From contig NZ_CP104965.1 of assembly GCF_025452235.1 (NCBI RefSeq), positions 62,001-126,000 on the forward strand: 64,000 nucleotides of DNA, given 5' to 3'. The translations under genes were made by a program, and so were the position numbers. Shown here in pieces: positions 34,830 through 43,884 of the stretch. The stretch comes from Devosia neptuniae. Lineage in GTDB: Bacteria; Pseudomonadota; Alphaproteobacteria; Rhizobiales; Devosiaceae. Each line of letters opens with the position of its first letter. Positions within the stretch are counted from its first letter, which is position 1. Under the pieces are notes generated by a model. It did no database searches. It had not been told where the DNA came from and saw only the letters and a list, made by a program, of their open reading frames with translations.

Positions 34830-35594
34830 ATGACAGTCCACTTTATCGGCGCCGGCCCCGGCGCAGCCGATCTCATAACCGTGCGCGGCCGCGATCTGCT
34901 CGCCCGCTGCCCGGTTTGCCTTTATGCCGGCTCCATCGTGCCGCCTGAGATGCTGGCCTGGTGCGCGCCCGGCGCGCGGCTGGTCGACACTGCCCCGCTC
35001 TCGCTCGATGAAATCGAAGCCGAATATCAGGCGGCCCATGCTGCCGGGCAGGACGTAGCGCGGCTGCATTCGGGCGACCTCTCGATGTGGAGCGCCGTCG
35101 CCGAGCAGATGCGGCGGCTCGACCGGCTCGGCATCCCCTATACGCTGACGCCCGGGGTCCCGGCCTTTGCTGCTGCCGCCGCCACTCTGGGCCGCGAGCT
35201 CACCATTCCGGCCGAGGCGCAGAGCCTGGTGCTCACCCGCGTCTCCGGTCGTGCCTCGCCCATGCCCGAGGGCGAAACCCTCGCCGGCTTCGGCGCCAGT
35301 GGCGCTACGCTCGCCATTCATCTGGCCATTCATGCGCTGGATCGGGTCGTGGCCGAGCTGACGCCGCTCTATGGCGCCGATTGCCCGGTGGCCATCGTCG
35401 CCCATGCCAGTTGGCCCAATGAGAAGATCATTCGCGGTACGCTGGGTACGATCGAGGCTGCGTTCGCTGCCGACCCGGTGGAGCGCACGGCGATTATCTT
35501 TGTCGGCCGCACGCTGGGCGCCGAAGGCTTCCGCGAAAGCGCACTGTACGATCCGGATTACCAACGCCGGTTTCGCGGCCGTGATGGGTTGTAG
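34830..35594 (+). CDS. cobM: precorrin-4 C11-methyltransferase
   Basis: A 254-residue methyltransferase with [60 protein letters not shown] and [20 protein letters not shown]. It makes precorrin-5, the substrate of CobF, so the first and last genes of the cluster act in sequence. It starts 19 bases after cobL. It converges directly with opgC (stops adjacent). Confidence 0.94.
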   Translation: MTVHFIGAGPGAADLITVRGRDLLARCPVCLYAGSIVPPEMLAWCAPGARLVDTAPLSLDEIEAEYQAAHAAGQDVARLHSGDLSMWSAVAEQMRRLDRLGIPYTLTPGVPAFAAAAATLGRELTIPAEAQSLVLTRVSGRASPMPEGETLAGFGASGATLAIHLAIHALDRVVAELTPLYGADCPVAIVAHASWPNEKIIRGTLGTIEAAFAADPVERTAIIFVGRTLGAEGFRESALYDPDYQRRFRGRDGL

Positions 35595-36818
35595 CTAGGC
35601 CGCCTTGGCCCGCGACAGCTCTGCCGTCTTGGTCAACACCCAAGCCAGTCCCACCAGGAACAGCAACCCGCCACCGAGCAGCAGTCCATCCCATAGCGGA
35701 TGCGCGTCCATCGGCGCTTTCACCACCTGCAGCGCCATGCTCAGCACGGTGCCGGCTGCGAACACGGCCAGGCCCTGCCGGCCCATCAGCCGGAATGGAG
35801 CCGCGATCCAGGATTGGGCGAGGGTCCGCATGATTGGCAGATGTCCCAGCACGTAGAATAGCGCCAGCGCATGCAGCAGCCGCGGCAAGGTCAGGAAGGT
35901 CTTGTCGAACCAGATCAGGTAAAACGGCGTGCCCATGCTGCCGAACCAGCCCATGGTACCATTCATCGCCTTGCCGATCGGCGGCACTTTCATCCAGATC
36001 AGGGTGAACACCAGGATGGCAGCGGCCAGGCCGAACAGCACCGGCTGATAGGGGATGAACCGCTTGCCCACCTTCATCGCCATGCCGGAAAGCAGGCCGA
36101 GGACAAAAACCAGCTGCCAGGAGAACGGGTTGAAGAACCAGCCGCCCTCGTTGGGAAAGTTCGGGAAGTTGAGGCGGAATTCGCCAGCGATGGCCCAGAG
36201 CAGCACCGACGCCAGCGCCAACGGCACGGGCCAGCGCAGCCCCACGATGATCAGCAGCGGCGTTACCAGCAGCAGCGTCATGTAAAGTGGCAGGATATTG
36301 AGATAGCCCAGCTGGTGGGTCAGCAGCGGAATGCCCACCATGGTCCCCAGCGGCTGCTGGAACAGCGGGGCGATATTGTTCTTGGCCAGCAATTCGCCCA
36401 GCCCCAGCCACTTGGCCGCCGCCGCGAAGATGGCAAGGCTCAGGATGGTGATGGTGATATGGACGAAATAGAGCTGGCGCGCCCGCGCCCACACTTTGGC
36501 GGTGGCGGCCCAGAGCGAGCCGGTGCGGAAGCGGTTGGAATAGGCCAGGCCCGAGGCCATGCCGGACATGAAGACGAAGGCTTCGGCCGCATCGGAAAAG
36601 CCGAAATTGCGGCTGGTCAGGCCCTCGTAGAACGTGCCCGGCACGTGATTGATGAAGATCATCAGCAGCGCCAGCCCGCGGAACATGTCCAGCCGCTCAT
36701 CGCGACCAGACTGCGGCGCGGCGGCTTTATCGCCGGCGATGGGTGCCCAGATGGCCCGCACCCAGCTCGGGCCCAGCAGCCCGGCGGCGCGGAACGGAAC
36801 GGCTTCAGGCAGCGACAT
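35595..36818 (-). CDS. opgC: OpgC-family membrane acyltransferase
   Basis: A 407-residue integral membrane protein with about ten hydrophobic segments. The family opening is GRDERLDMFRGLALLMIFIN plus HVPGTFYEG, and later FVFMSGMASGLAYSNRF. OpgC proteins decorate periplasmic glucans with succinyl groups. The start at ATG 36818 overlaps the opgH end by 14 bases. Last gene of the opg operon. Confidence 0.88.
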   Translation of the reverse strand: MSLPEAVPFRAAGLLGPSWVRAIWAPIAGDKAAAPQSGRDERLDMFRGLALLMIFINHVPGTFYEGLTSRNFGFSDAAEAFVFMSGMASGLAYSNRFRTGSLWAATAKVWARARQLYFVHITITILSLAIFAAAAKWLGLGELLAKNNIAPLFQQPLGTMVGIPLLTHQLGYLNILPLYMTLLLVTPLLIIVGLRWPVPLALASVLLWAIAGEFRLNFPNFPNEGGWFFNPFSWQLVFVLGLLSGMAMKVGKRFIPYQPVLFGLAAAILVFTLIWMKVPPIGKAMNGTMGWFGSMGTPFYLIWFDKTFLTLPRLLHALALFYVLGHLPIMRTLAQSWIAAPFRLMGRQGLAVFAAGTVLSMALQVVKAPMDAHPLWDGLLLGGGLLFLVGLAWVLTKTAELSRAKAA

Positions 36819-38565
36819 GTTCGGCCGACCTGGCGACCGCAACGTCGCTTGGATTACCCTGGATGGTCCAGCTCGCCATGATGGCCTGGTGCTCGGCCAT
36901 CACCGGGGTCGGCGCAATTTCGCTATCGGTGCGGAAATAGAGCGGCCGCTTGGCATGAGAGGGGTGCGAGCTCATCGAGATCAGCAGCGGCGCAAAGATC
37001 GCCGGCAGGGCAGCCGGAGCCAACCACAGTGCCACCGACGGGGCAAAGATTGCCGTCGAGCCGAGCGCCAGCACACCGGTCAGCACGATCCACCAGCTGG
37101 CCTGGAAGGCGTCGTTGATGCTGATCCAGTTCTGCCCACGGCGGGTCGGCGGCCAGCCACCATCAAGCCCGAGCAGCACCTGCATCACCGCGCGGCTCTG
37201 CAGCATCAGCATGACCGGAGCCAATACCGTGGAAAACGCCACTTCGGTAACGATCGAGAGCAGCACGACATGAGTGCCGCCAAAATGCCGGTTGCGGCCA
37301 TCGATGGCGCCGCGCACCAGGATCATCAGCTTGGGCACCACCAATACGACAGCCACGGCCACGCCCACCGCCCAGATCGGCACGGGATGCTCGACGCCGA
37401 AGCCGGAAAAGGCCGAGCGCTGGTCAGGGAACAACGCCGCCAGCACGCTGGTGAACAGCAGCGTCAGCCACAGGGGCGAGGCCATATAGGCCATGATGCC
37501 CTGGATGAAGGTGAACCGGCTCCAGAACTTGAGTCCTGGCGCGCCGATCAGCCGGCGGTGCTGCAGATTGCCCTGGCACCAGCGGCGATCGCGCTTGGCA
37601 TATTCGATCAGGTTTTCCGGGCCTTCCTCGAAGGAGCCGCCCAGTTCGGGATCGACCTTGACGGTCCAGCCGGCGCGCGACAGCAAAGCCGCCTCGACAT
37701 AGTCATGGCTCAGTATATGCCCGCCATAAGGCGGCTTGCCCGACAGCACCGGCAGCCCGCACGAAGCGGCAAAGGCCGAGACGCGCACAATGGCATTGTG
37801 CCCCCAATAAGGGCCTTCGCTGCCCTGCATCAGGGCGGCGCCCCGCGCAAAGGAGGGCGACATGTAGCAGGCGGAAAACTGCATGGAACGGCCGAATACC
37901 GTTGCGGCATTGATCACCTGCGGCACGGTCTGCAACAGGCCGAGATTATCGTCCCGGTCCATGCGGCGCGCCATCTCGCCAATGGTTGCGCCTTCCATCA
38001 GGCTATCGGCATCCAGGATCAGCGCATAATCATAGGCGCCGCCCGAGCGGGCGATGAAATCCTCGATATTGCCAGCCTTGCGGCCGGTGTTTTTTTCGCG
38101 GCGGCGATAGAAAATGCGGCCTGCGCTCATCGGCTCGCGCAACAGATGCTCGAACCACACGATTTCCTGCGCCGCAGTCTCCAGCACCGTGGTGTCGGAC
38201 AGCACGGCAATGTGGAAGCGGTCGGCGATATCCAGCGCCACCAGGCTCCGGTTCATCGCCGCGATGCGCGAAAATGTCGCGACCGGGTCCTCGTTATAGA
38301 TCGGCACCAGAATGGCGGTCAGCCCCTCGGGCTTTTCCCTGGGATCGAAATCGGGCTTTCGCGCGGGCGCAAATACGCCCAGCACAGCCGCCGCCGCGCC
38401 CCATACCAGCCAGAAGCTGGTGAAGGTGACGAGGATGGCGCGCACGATATCGAGCGTCGTCAGCCCCCCTTCCCCGGTAAAACGGAGAAAGAGATATCCC
38501 CCCGCTGCACTGAGCGTGACGGCTACCAGCAGCGTTAGGGACCGTATCAGGATCGGCCGGGTCAT
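36805..38565 (-). CDS. opgH: glucans biosynthesis glucosyltransferase OpgH
   Basis: A 586-residue membrane glycosyltransferase of family GT2. Hydrophobic N-terminal segments flank the catalytic domain, with TAILVPIYNEDPVATFSRIA, YALILDADSLMEGATIGEMA (DxD), GHILSHDYVEAALLSRAGW and the QxxRW-like RDRRWCQGNLQHRRLI. Several membrane segments follow. It is shorter than E. coli OpgH because the long N-terminal region is missing. It builds the beta-1,2 glucan backbone from UDP-glucose. Start ATG 38565; an upstream TTG is unlikely. Confidence 0.92.
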   Translation of the reverse strand: MTRPILIRSLTLLVAVTLSAAGGYLFLRFTGEGGLTTLDIVRAILVTFTSFWLVWGAAAAVLGVFAPARKPDFDPREKPEGLTAILVPIYNEDPVATFSRIAAMNRSLVALDIADRFHIAVLSDTTVLETAAQEIVWFEHLLREPMSAGRIFYRRREKNTGRKAGNIEDFIARSGGAYDYALILDADSLMEGATIGEMARRMDRDDNLGLLQTVPQVINAATVFGRSMQFSACYMSPSFARGAALMQGSEGPYWGHNAIVRVSAFAASCGLPVLSGKPPYGGHILSHDYVEAALLSRAGWTVKVDPELGGSFEEGPENLIEYAKRDRRWCQGNLQHRRLIGAPGLKFWSRFTFIQGIMAYMASPLWLTLLFTSVLAALFPDQRSAFSGFGVEHPVPIWAVGVAVAVVLVVPKLMILVRGAIDGRNRHFGGTHVVLLSIVTEVAFSTVLAPVMLMLQSRAVMQVLLGLDGGWPPTRRGQNWISINDAFQASWWIVLTGVLALGSTAIFAPSVALWLAPAALPAIFAPLLISMSSHPSHAKRPLYFRTDSEIAPTPVMAEHQAIMASWTIQGNPSDVAVARSAEHVAA

Positions 38566-38607
38566 TGGTCTCAATCAGTCAAAAATTGCAGACAAAAGGC
38601 TGGCGCA

Positions 38608-38745
38608 TCAGCGCCAGGACAAGACCAGAAAGGCGTTGCGCACAACGTCCATCAGCGACTTTTGCCGCTCCAGGCGTTGCTTGGGCATAGCTAGGGGTGC
38701 ATCGGGTAGGGCGATGGCGTAGAGAAATTCGCTCGAATGTTTCAT
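38608..38745 (-). CDS. unrecognised 45-residue protein coupled to opgG
   Basis: ATG 38745 overlaps the opgG stop as ATGA, and the frame ends with TGA at 38608, 42 bases before opgH. The peptide starts MKHSSEFLYAIALPDAPLAM, is basic in the middle (PKQRLERQKS) and ends with the hydrophobic VVRNAFLVLSWR. The coupling, identical to that of real gene pairs throughout the window, argues that it is translated. I know no family. It could help fold or tether OpgH. Confidence 0.55.
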   Translation of the reverse strand: MKHSSEFLYAIALPDAPLAMPKQRLERQKSLMDVVRNAFLVLSWR

Positions 38746-40346
38746 GCCGTGGGTCTCCACTGGTAGAGCCAGGTTTCAGTAAGTTGACGGCCTAACCCCA
38801 CCAGATAGGCCCTCAGTTCCAACGGTGTCGTGCCGTCAGTCTCCACGTCGAAGACCAGACGCCATGCACCGTTGGCATCAATGCGCGAGAGCGCAGTATG
38901 TTGCGCTACGCCACCCGCGACCGTTGCCACCACATCTGGCGGCGTTTCAGCTGAAAGGCCCGACAATTCACCGCCGACAAAGTCGACCACGAATTTGCGC
39001 AGGTTGGCGGCGTTCTCCACCCCGGATACACCACCCTGCCCTGCACGCGTCTCGGCCACATAAGCCAAACTCGAATTCTTGTCGGGATTAAGGTCACCCC
39101 ACACAAGACGATAACCAAATTCCCGTTCATCCCCAGCTTTTACAGGGGCTTCCGGCACCCAGAAAGCGCCGATATTATCGTCCGCTTCAAAGCGCGCCGG
39201 AATTTCGATCAGCCGCACATGGCCCTGGCCCCAATTATTGGTGGGCTCGACGCGCAGCGAAGGGCGACGCTCGTAATGAGCGCCGGCGTCCTGATAGGTC
39301 TCGAAGTCGCGGCCGCGCTGATAGAGGCCGTACGCCTTGGGATTGGCTTCCCAGAGATAGGAATTGCCCAGGGTCGTGGAATTGTTGAGCGCGCGCCACA
39401 TCACTTCCCCATTTTCCCGCTCGATCAGCAGGCCATTGGTGTCGTGCACCTGGGGGCGGTAATCGTCGAAGCTGCCGCGATTGGCATCGCCGAACAGGAA
39501 CATCGAGGTCAGCGGGGCAACGCCCAGCTCCTTGACATCGCTGCGGAAATTGAGCCGCGCCGTCACCTCCATGATCGTTTCCTGCTGCTCGCCATGCGGC
39601 GGGGAGATCACGAAACGATAGGCGCCGGTCACGCTGGGGCCTTCCATGGCCGCATAAAGCGTCATCGGCACATCGGCCGAAGCGGGCTTTTCGACATAGA
39701 ATTCGGAAAAGACCGGGAACTCTTCTGGCACATCGAGCCAGGAATTCAGCACGATGCCGCGGGCGCTCTGGCCATAGACATTGTTGCGCCCCAATGCGCG
39801 GAAATAGCTGGCGCCAAGGAATGTCGCGAGCTCGTCATACTTGTCGGCAATATTGAGCGGATAATTGAGCCGAATGCCGGCGACACCGGGGAACTCGCCC
39901 ACCGTGGCGACGCGCGCTGCGGTCTCGGCGTCATGATAATCGAAATCGGCGGCCGTGAAGGTCACGAGCTTGGCTTGGCCATCGATCAGTTCGTAGAGCT
40001 TGACCGGCTCCTTGAACAACCAGCCCATGTGGAAGGCCTGTACCTGATAACCTAGGTTATCCTTGGCCCACACGCCGTGGTCAGGCCGGAACTGGATGCG
40101 CATATGGGCGTCATAATCCAGGCCCTGCAGGCCCTCGGGCAGTTGGAACGTCACCGGCTGGAACGGGCTGGCCGCCAAATCCTTCATGCGGGCGCTGAAG
40201 GAGTCGAAATCGAAAGCGAATTGGTCGGGCAGTTCGGCCTGGGCGAAGGCTTTGGTGCTGAGCGCAGTGGTCGACAAGAGGGCGACTGCGCCTATCCCGA
40301 AAAGGACATCGCGGCGATTCGGCAGGCTGTTGATGTGACGCTTCAA
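38742..40346 (-). CDS. opgG: periplasmic glucan biosynthesis protein OpgG/OpgD
   Basis: A 534-residue exported protein. The N terminus NRRDVLFGIGAVALLSTTAL with a twin Arg and the AFA-Q end suggests Tat export. Conserved parts are DYDAHMRIQFRPDHGVWA, SYFRALGRNNVYGQSARGI, LTSMFLFGDANRGSFDDYRP and AYGLYQRGRDFETYQDAGAH. It modifies or releases the glucan chain made by OpgH in the periplasm. First gene of the operon opgG-(45 codons)-opgH-opgC. Confidence 0.92.
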   Translation of the reverse strand: MKRHINSLPNRRDVLFGIGAVALLSTTALSTKAFAQAELPDQFAFDFDSFSARMKDLAASPFQPVTFQLPEGLQGLDYDAHMRIQFRPDHGVWAKDNLGYQVQAFHMGWLFKEPVKLYELIDGQAKLVTFTAADFDYHDAETAARVATVGEFPGVAGIRLNYPLNIADKYDELATFLGASYFRALGRNNVYGQSARGIVLNSWLDVPEEFPVFSEFYVEKPASADVPMTLYAAMEGPSVTGAYRFVISPPHGEQQETIMEVTARLNFRSDVKELGVAPLTSMFLFGDANRGSFDDYRPQVHDTNGLLIERENGEVMWRALNNSTTLGNSYLWEANPKAYGLYQRGRDFETYQDAGAHYERRPSLRVEPTNNWGQGHVRLIEIPARFEADDNIGAFWVPEAPVKAGDEREFGYRLVWGDLNPDKNSSLAYVAETRAGQGGVSGVENAANLRKFVVDFVGGELSGLSAETPPDVVATVAGGVAQHTALSRIDANGAWRLVFDVETDGTTPLELRAYLVGLGRQLTETWLYQWRPTA

Positions 40347-40666
40347 GTAAACACTACCCGTTCGGTGTTGTATTGCATGGTTTCCGGCTTAATTCGAACG
40401 CCGGATAGCCGTAAAAGTTGACGCATGGGCGCCATGCAACTACCGCATGGCTCCCGGTGACCCGCCGCGAACCCTTAACGATCCGTTGACGGCAAGGGTT
40501 GCTCGCGTTGTCGTGATATGTCGATAAAGTTTGGGGCAGGTTTAGGGCAGGCCCACCGCGTAGCCGATGGCCGCCAGGCGCATAGGTAACGGTATGCCCC
40601 GCGGACCGGGCGTTTGCAGCGTTGAGATTTGTTTAAGAGTTTGGGCTTGGTGGGTGCGGGCGGCGA
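40347..40666. other. 320-bp gap between opgG and an ABC exporter gene
   Basis: No coding frame is supported. The part near 40347-40430 should hold the opgG promoter. I see only short dyads such as GCATGGGCGCCATGC and TCCGGCTTAATTCGAACGCCGGA, none clearly functional. Confidence 0.5.
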
Positions 40667-42394
40667 TCACGCTCCCGGCAGGAATCCAAATTGGGCATTG
40701 TGCAGCCGCGCATAGGCTCCGCCCCGCGCCAGCAGTTCGGCGTGAGCGCCCTGCTCCACAATGCCCGTCTCATCGAGCACCACGATCCGGTCGGCATGCT
40801 GGATGGTCGCCAGCCGGTGCGCAATGACCAGCGTCGTGCGGCCCTTGGACAATTCCGCGAGGGATTGCTGGATGGCGACTTCCGTTGCCGTATCCAACGC
40901 CGAAGTGGCCTCGTCCAGAATCAGGATGGGCGGGTTCTTGAGAAAAATCCGCGCGATCGCCACGCGCTGCTTCTGCCCGCCCGAGAGTTTGACGCCGCGT
41001 TCGCCCACCACGGTATCGAGCCCATCGGACAACCGTTCGATCACCTTGTCGAAGCGGGCATTGCGCGCCGCCGCCATGATTGCCTCGTCGGAGGCGCCGA
41101 GCTGGCCATAGGCGATGTTCTCGCGGATGGTGCCGCCGAACAGGAACACGTCCTGCTGCACAATGCCGATCTGGCTGCGCAACGAGGCCTGCGTCATGTC
41201 GCGGATATCCATGCCATCGATGCTGATCGCGCCGCTATCGAGTTCATAGAAGCGCGGCAGCAGCGAGCAGAGCGTCGTCTTGCCCGCGCCCGAGGGACCG
41301 ACCACGGCTACGGTTTCCCCGGCCTTGATCGTCAGGTTCAACCCGTCGAGCACCTTGCGGCCGTGCTCGTAGGAAAACCCGGCATCGGCAAAGACGATGT
41401 CGCCCTTGAGGTTGCGTACCGCTTTGGCATTGGGCCGGTCGGCAATATCCGGCTCGGTATCGATCAGCGTAGTAAAGCGGCGGAAGCCGGCAATGCCCTT
41501 GGGATAGCTTTCCAGCACGCCGGTGATCTTGTCGACCGGGCGCATGAACACATTGACCAGCAGCAGGAAGCTGACAAAGCCGCCATTGGTCAGATCGCCC
41601 TCTACCACGAGCCAGGCGCCGACCAGCATGACCACAAGCTGCACCAGGCGGGTGCTGAGATAGGTGATGGTGATGCTGGCCGTCATGTAGGCATAGGCCT
41701 GCAATTTGGTCTTGCGGTAATTGTTATTGTTGCCGGCAAAGAGATTGGCCTCGTGCGGCTCATTGGCGAAGGCCTTGACCACGCGAATGCCGCCGATCGA
41801 GTCCTCAATACGGGTATTGAACTCGCCGACCTGCCGGAACAGGGTGCGCCAGTTCTGCGTCATCTTGGCGCCGTAGCGGCTGACCAGCCAGGTCATGACC
41901 GGCACGATCAGCGTGGTGATCAGCGCCAGTTGCCAATTGACCGTGAACATCAAAGCAAAGGCGCCGAGGAAGGTCATGATGGCGATGAAGACATCTTCGG
42001 GGCCGTGGTGGGCGACTTCCCCGACATCTTCGAGGTCCTTGGTCACATGGGTGATCAGGTGGCCGGTCTTGTTGTTGTCGAAGAAGCGGAAGCTGAGCTT
42101 TTGCAGGTGATCGAACACCTGGCGGCGCATGTCGGTCTCGATGCTGATGCCCAGCATGTGGCCGAAATAATTGACCACGCCCATAAGCACCGCATTGAAA
42201 ATATAGATGGCCAGCAGCGCGGCTCCGGCAATCAGAATGAAGCCGAATTCGGAGCGGGGCAGCAATTGATCGATGAAATAGGCCACCGCCATGGGGAAGG
42301 CCAGCTCGAGCAGGCCCGCGACAATGGCGCAGCCGAAATCCAGCGCGAACAGGCCCTTATAGGGGGCGTAATAGGAAAAAAAGCGAGCCAGCAT
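40667..42394 (-). CDS. ABC exporter, fused membrane and ATPase domains (MsbA/multidrug type)
   Basis: A 575-residue half-transporter. Six membrane segments occupy about residues 15-310, with the coupling region TRIEDSIGGIRVVKAFANE. The ATPase follows: Walker A GPSGAGKTT, Q-loop IGIVQQDVFLFGGTIRENIA, signature LSGGQKQRVAIARI, Walker B ILILDEATSALD and IAHRLATIQHAD. It works as a dimer to export lipids or drugs; the substrate is not evident. A small protein gene of unknown function lies just upstream on the same strand. Confidence 0.9.
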   Translation of the reverse strand: MLARFFSYYAPYKGLFALDFGCAIVAGLLELAFPMAVAYFIDQLLPRSEFGFILIAGAALLAIYIFNAVLMGVVNYFGHMLGISIETDMRRQVFDHLQKLSFRFFDNNKTGHLITHVTKDLEDVGEVAHHGPEDVFIAIMTFLGAFALMFTVNWQLALITTLIVPVMTWLVSRYGAKMTQNWRTLFRQVGEFNTRIEDSIGGIRVVKAFANEPHEANLFAGNNNNYRKTKLQAYAYMTASITITYLSTRLVQLVVMLVGAWLVVEGDLTNGGFVSFLLLVNVFMRPVDKITGVLESYPKGIAGFRRFTTLIDTEPDIADRPNAKAVRNLKGDIVFADAGFSYEHGRKVLDGLNLTIKAGETVAVVGPSGAGKTTLCSLLPRFYELDSGAISIDGMDIRDMTQASLRSQIGIVQQDVFLFGGTIRENIAYGQLGASDEAIMAAARNARFDKVIERLSDGLDTVVGERGVKLSGGQKQRVAIARIFLKNPPILILDEATSALDTATEVAIQQSLAELSKGRTTLVIAHRLATIQHADRIVVLDETGIVEQGAHAELLARGGAYARLHNAQFGFLPGA

Positions 42395-42420
42395 CGATCA
42401 GGTCAATTCAGTCCGGCGGT

Positions 42421-42738
42421 TCAGCCGTGGCCGACAGGCGCCAGCATGCGCAAGTCGAACGGGTCCGCCTCATCGGCAATGCTGGCATTTGCCGCAATTG
42501 CCTGCTGCAGCGCAACTATATCGAGCACATTGCAGGGCTCCCAGCCGCAGGGGCAGCCGTCGGGATCAAGATGGGCATCGGCGACTTCGCGATAAATCGA
42601 ACCAATAGCGGCAGCCAGGTATTCGAGCGCATCGAGGGGTGACAGACGGGTCGAAGCCAGCGTGCCGGAATAGGATGCCATCAGCGCCGCGCGGATGGCG
42701 GTGAAGGTGGCATCGGGCTTTTCGGAATTGTGTGGCAT
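42421..42738 (-). CDS. hypothetical protein with a Cys-rich CPCGWEPC motif
   Basis: A 105-residue frame starting MPHNSEKPDATFTAIRAALM, with helical SPLDALEYLAAAIGSIYREV and DGCPCGWEPCNVLDIVALQQ. The three closely spaced cysteines could bind a metal. The codon pattern is like neighbouring genes. It ends 26 bases before the ABC exporter start, so the two may be cotranscribed. I recognise no family. Confidence 0.65.
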   Translation of the reverse strand: MPHNSEKPDATFTAIRAALMASYSGTLASTRLSPLDALEYLAAAIGSIYREVADAHLDPDGCPCGWEPCNVLDIVALQQAIAANASIADEADPFDLRMLAPVGHG

Positions 42739-42828
42739 AGGACCCTCGCGAGTTCGACGGCAGCATTTTGCGCTGCCGCCGGTCCTTTAGCCTGTTTTCC
42801 GCGATAAAGTCGAGTGCGTTTGTCAGCT

Positions 42829-43884
42829 TTATGTCGGGCTATGTCGGGCCAGTGCCTTGATCACCTGCTTGGCGGTGACGCGGCCGATCTGGTGGCCGGC
42901 GTCGTCCAGCACGCCGACCCATTCATGCTCGGCGAAGAGGGGCAGCACATCTTCGCAGCGGGCGTTCATCGGGACCGAGTATTCGCAGGGCTCGACGTCG
43001 CCACGTTGCATGATGGAGCGGACATGGATGGCGCGGGCCTTGTTCACTTCGCGGACGAATTCCTCGATATGGGCGTTGGCGGGCTTGAGGACAATTTCCT
43101 CAGGTTTTCCAACCTGTTGCACCGCGCCATCTTTCAAAACGGCGATGCGATTGCCGATTTTGAGGGCTTCGTCGAAGTCGTGGGTGATGAACAGGATAGT
43201 CTTGTTGAGGCTCTGTTGCAGCTCGATCAACTGGTCCTGCATGCCCGAGCGGATCAGGGGATCGAGGGCTGAAAAGGCCTCGTCCATCAGGATGATATCG
43301 GTGTCCATGGCCAGCGCCCGGGCGAGGCCGACGCGTTGTTGCTGGCCGCCGGAGAGCTGGCGGGTGCGGCTGTTTTCGTAGCCGGAGAGGCCGACGGTGT
43401 CGATCCATTTGGCGGCTTTTTCCAGCCGTTCCTCGCGGCCGACGCCGCGCACTTCGAGGCCATAGGCGACGTTGTCGATAACCGAGCGATGCGGCAACAG
43501 ACCGAATTTCTGGAACACCATCGCCACCTTGGTGCGGCGGTATTTGCGTAGCTCGTCGAGGCTTAATGCTAACACACTGTTACCCTCGACGACGATTTCA
43601 CCCGCAGTTGGTTCAATCAGGCGGTTCACATGGCGAATGAGGGTGGACTTGCCCGATCCCGACAGGCCCATGACCACGAAAATCTGGCCGCGCTCGATAT
43701 CAAGCGAGACATTGTCGAGCCCAACAACGTGGTCGGTCTGCGCCTGCACCTCGGCCTTGGACTTGCCCGACTGGAGCAGCGCGAGAGCCGCCTGTGGGTC
43801 GCTGCCGAAAATCTTGGTGACGCCGCGCATGGCGATCGCCAGGTCGGTCGTCGTTTCGGTTTGCATGGATGTCATGGCGTTCAT
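42829..43884 (-). CDS. proV: glycine betaine/proline ABC importer ATP-binding protein
   Basis: A 351-residue ATPase of the ProV/OpuAA type. It has the family N-terminal extension ALALLQSGKSKAEVQAQTDH, Walker A GLSGSGKST, KVAMVFQKFGLLPHRSVIDN, signature LSGGQQQRVGLARA and Walker B IILMDEAFSALDP. A C-terminal CBS-like segment (SIMQRGDVEPCEYSVPMNAR) fits osmotic regulation. It starts directly after the proW stop. Last gene of proXWV. Confidence 0.92.
   Translation of the reverse strand: MNAMTSMQTETTTDLAIAMRGVTKIFGSDPQAALALLQSGKSKAEVQAQTDHVVGLDNVSLDIERGQIFVVMGLSGSGKSTLIRHVNRLIEPTAGEIVVEGNSVLALSLDELRKYRRTKVAMVFQKFGLLPHRSVIDNVAYGLEVRGVGREERLEKAAKWIDTVGLSGYENSRTRQLSGGQQQRVGLARALAMDTDIILMDEAFSALDPLIRSGMQDQLIELQQSLNKTILFITHDFDEALKIGNRIAVLKDGAVQQVGKPEEIVLKPANAHIEEFVREVNKARAIHVRSIMQRGDVEPCEYSVPMNARCEDVLPLFAEHEWVGVLDDAGHQIGRVTAKQVIKALARHSPT

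Noticed and set aside
36649..38538. Plus-strand frame of 629 codons antisense to opgH
   Set aside because: Low-complexity basic composition and no motif; the opposite strand encodes a full OpgH.
40691..42595. Plus-strand frame of 634 codons antisense to the ABC exporter
   Set aside because: A shadow of a conserved exporter gene; it is longer than the real gene only because stop codons are rare in this frame.
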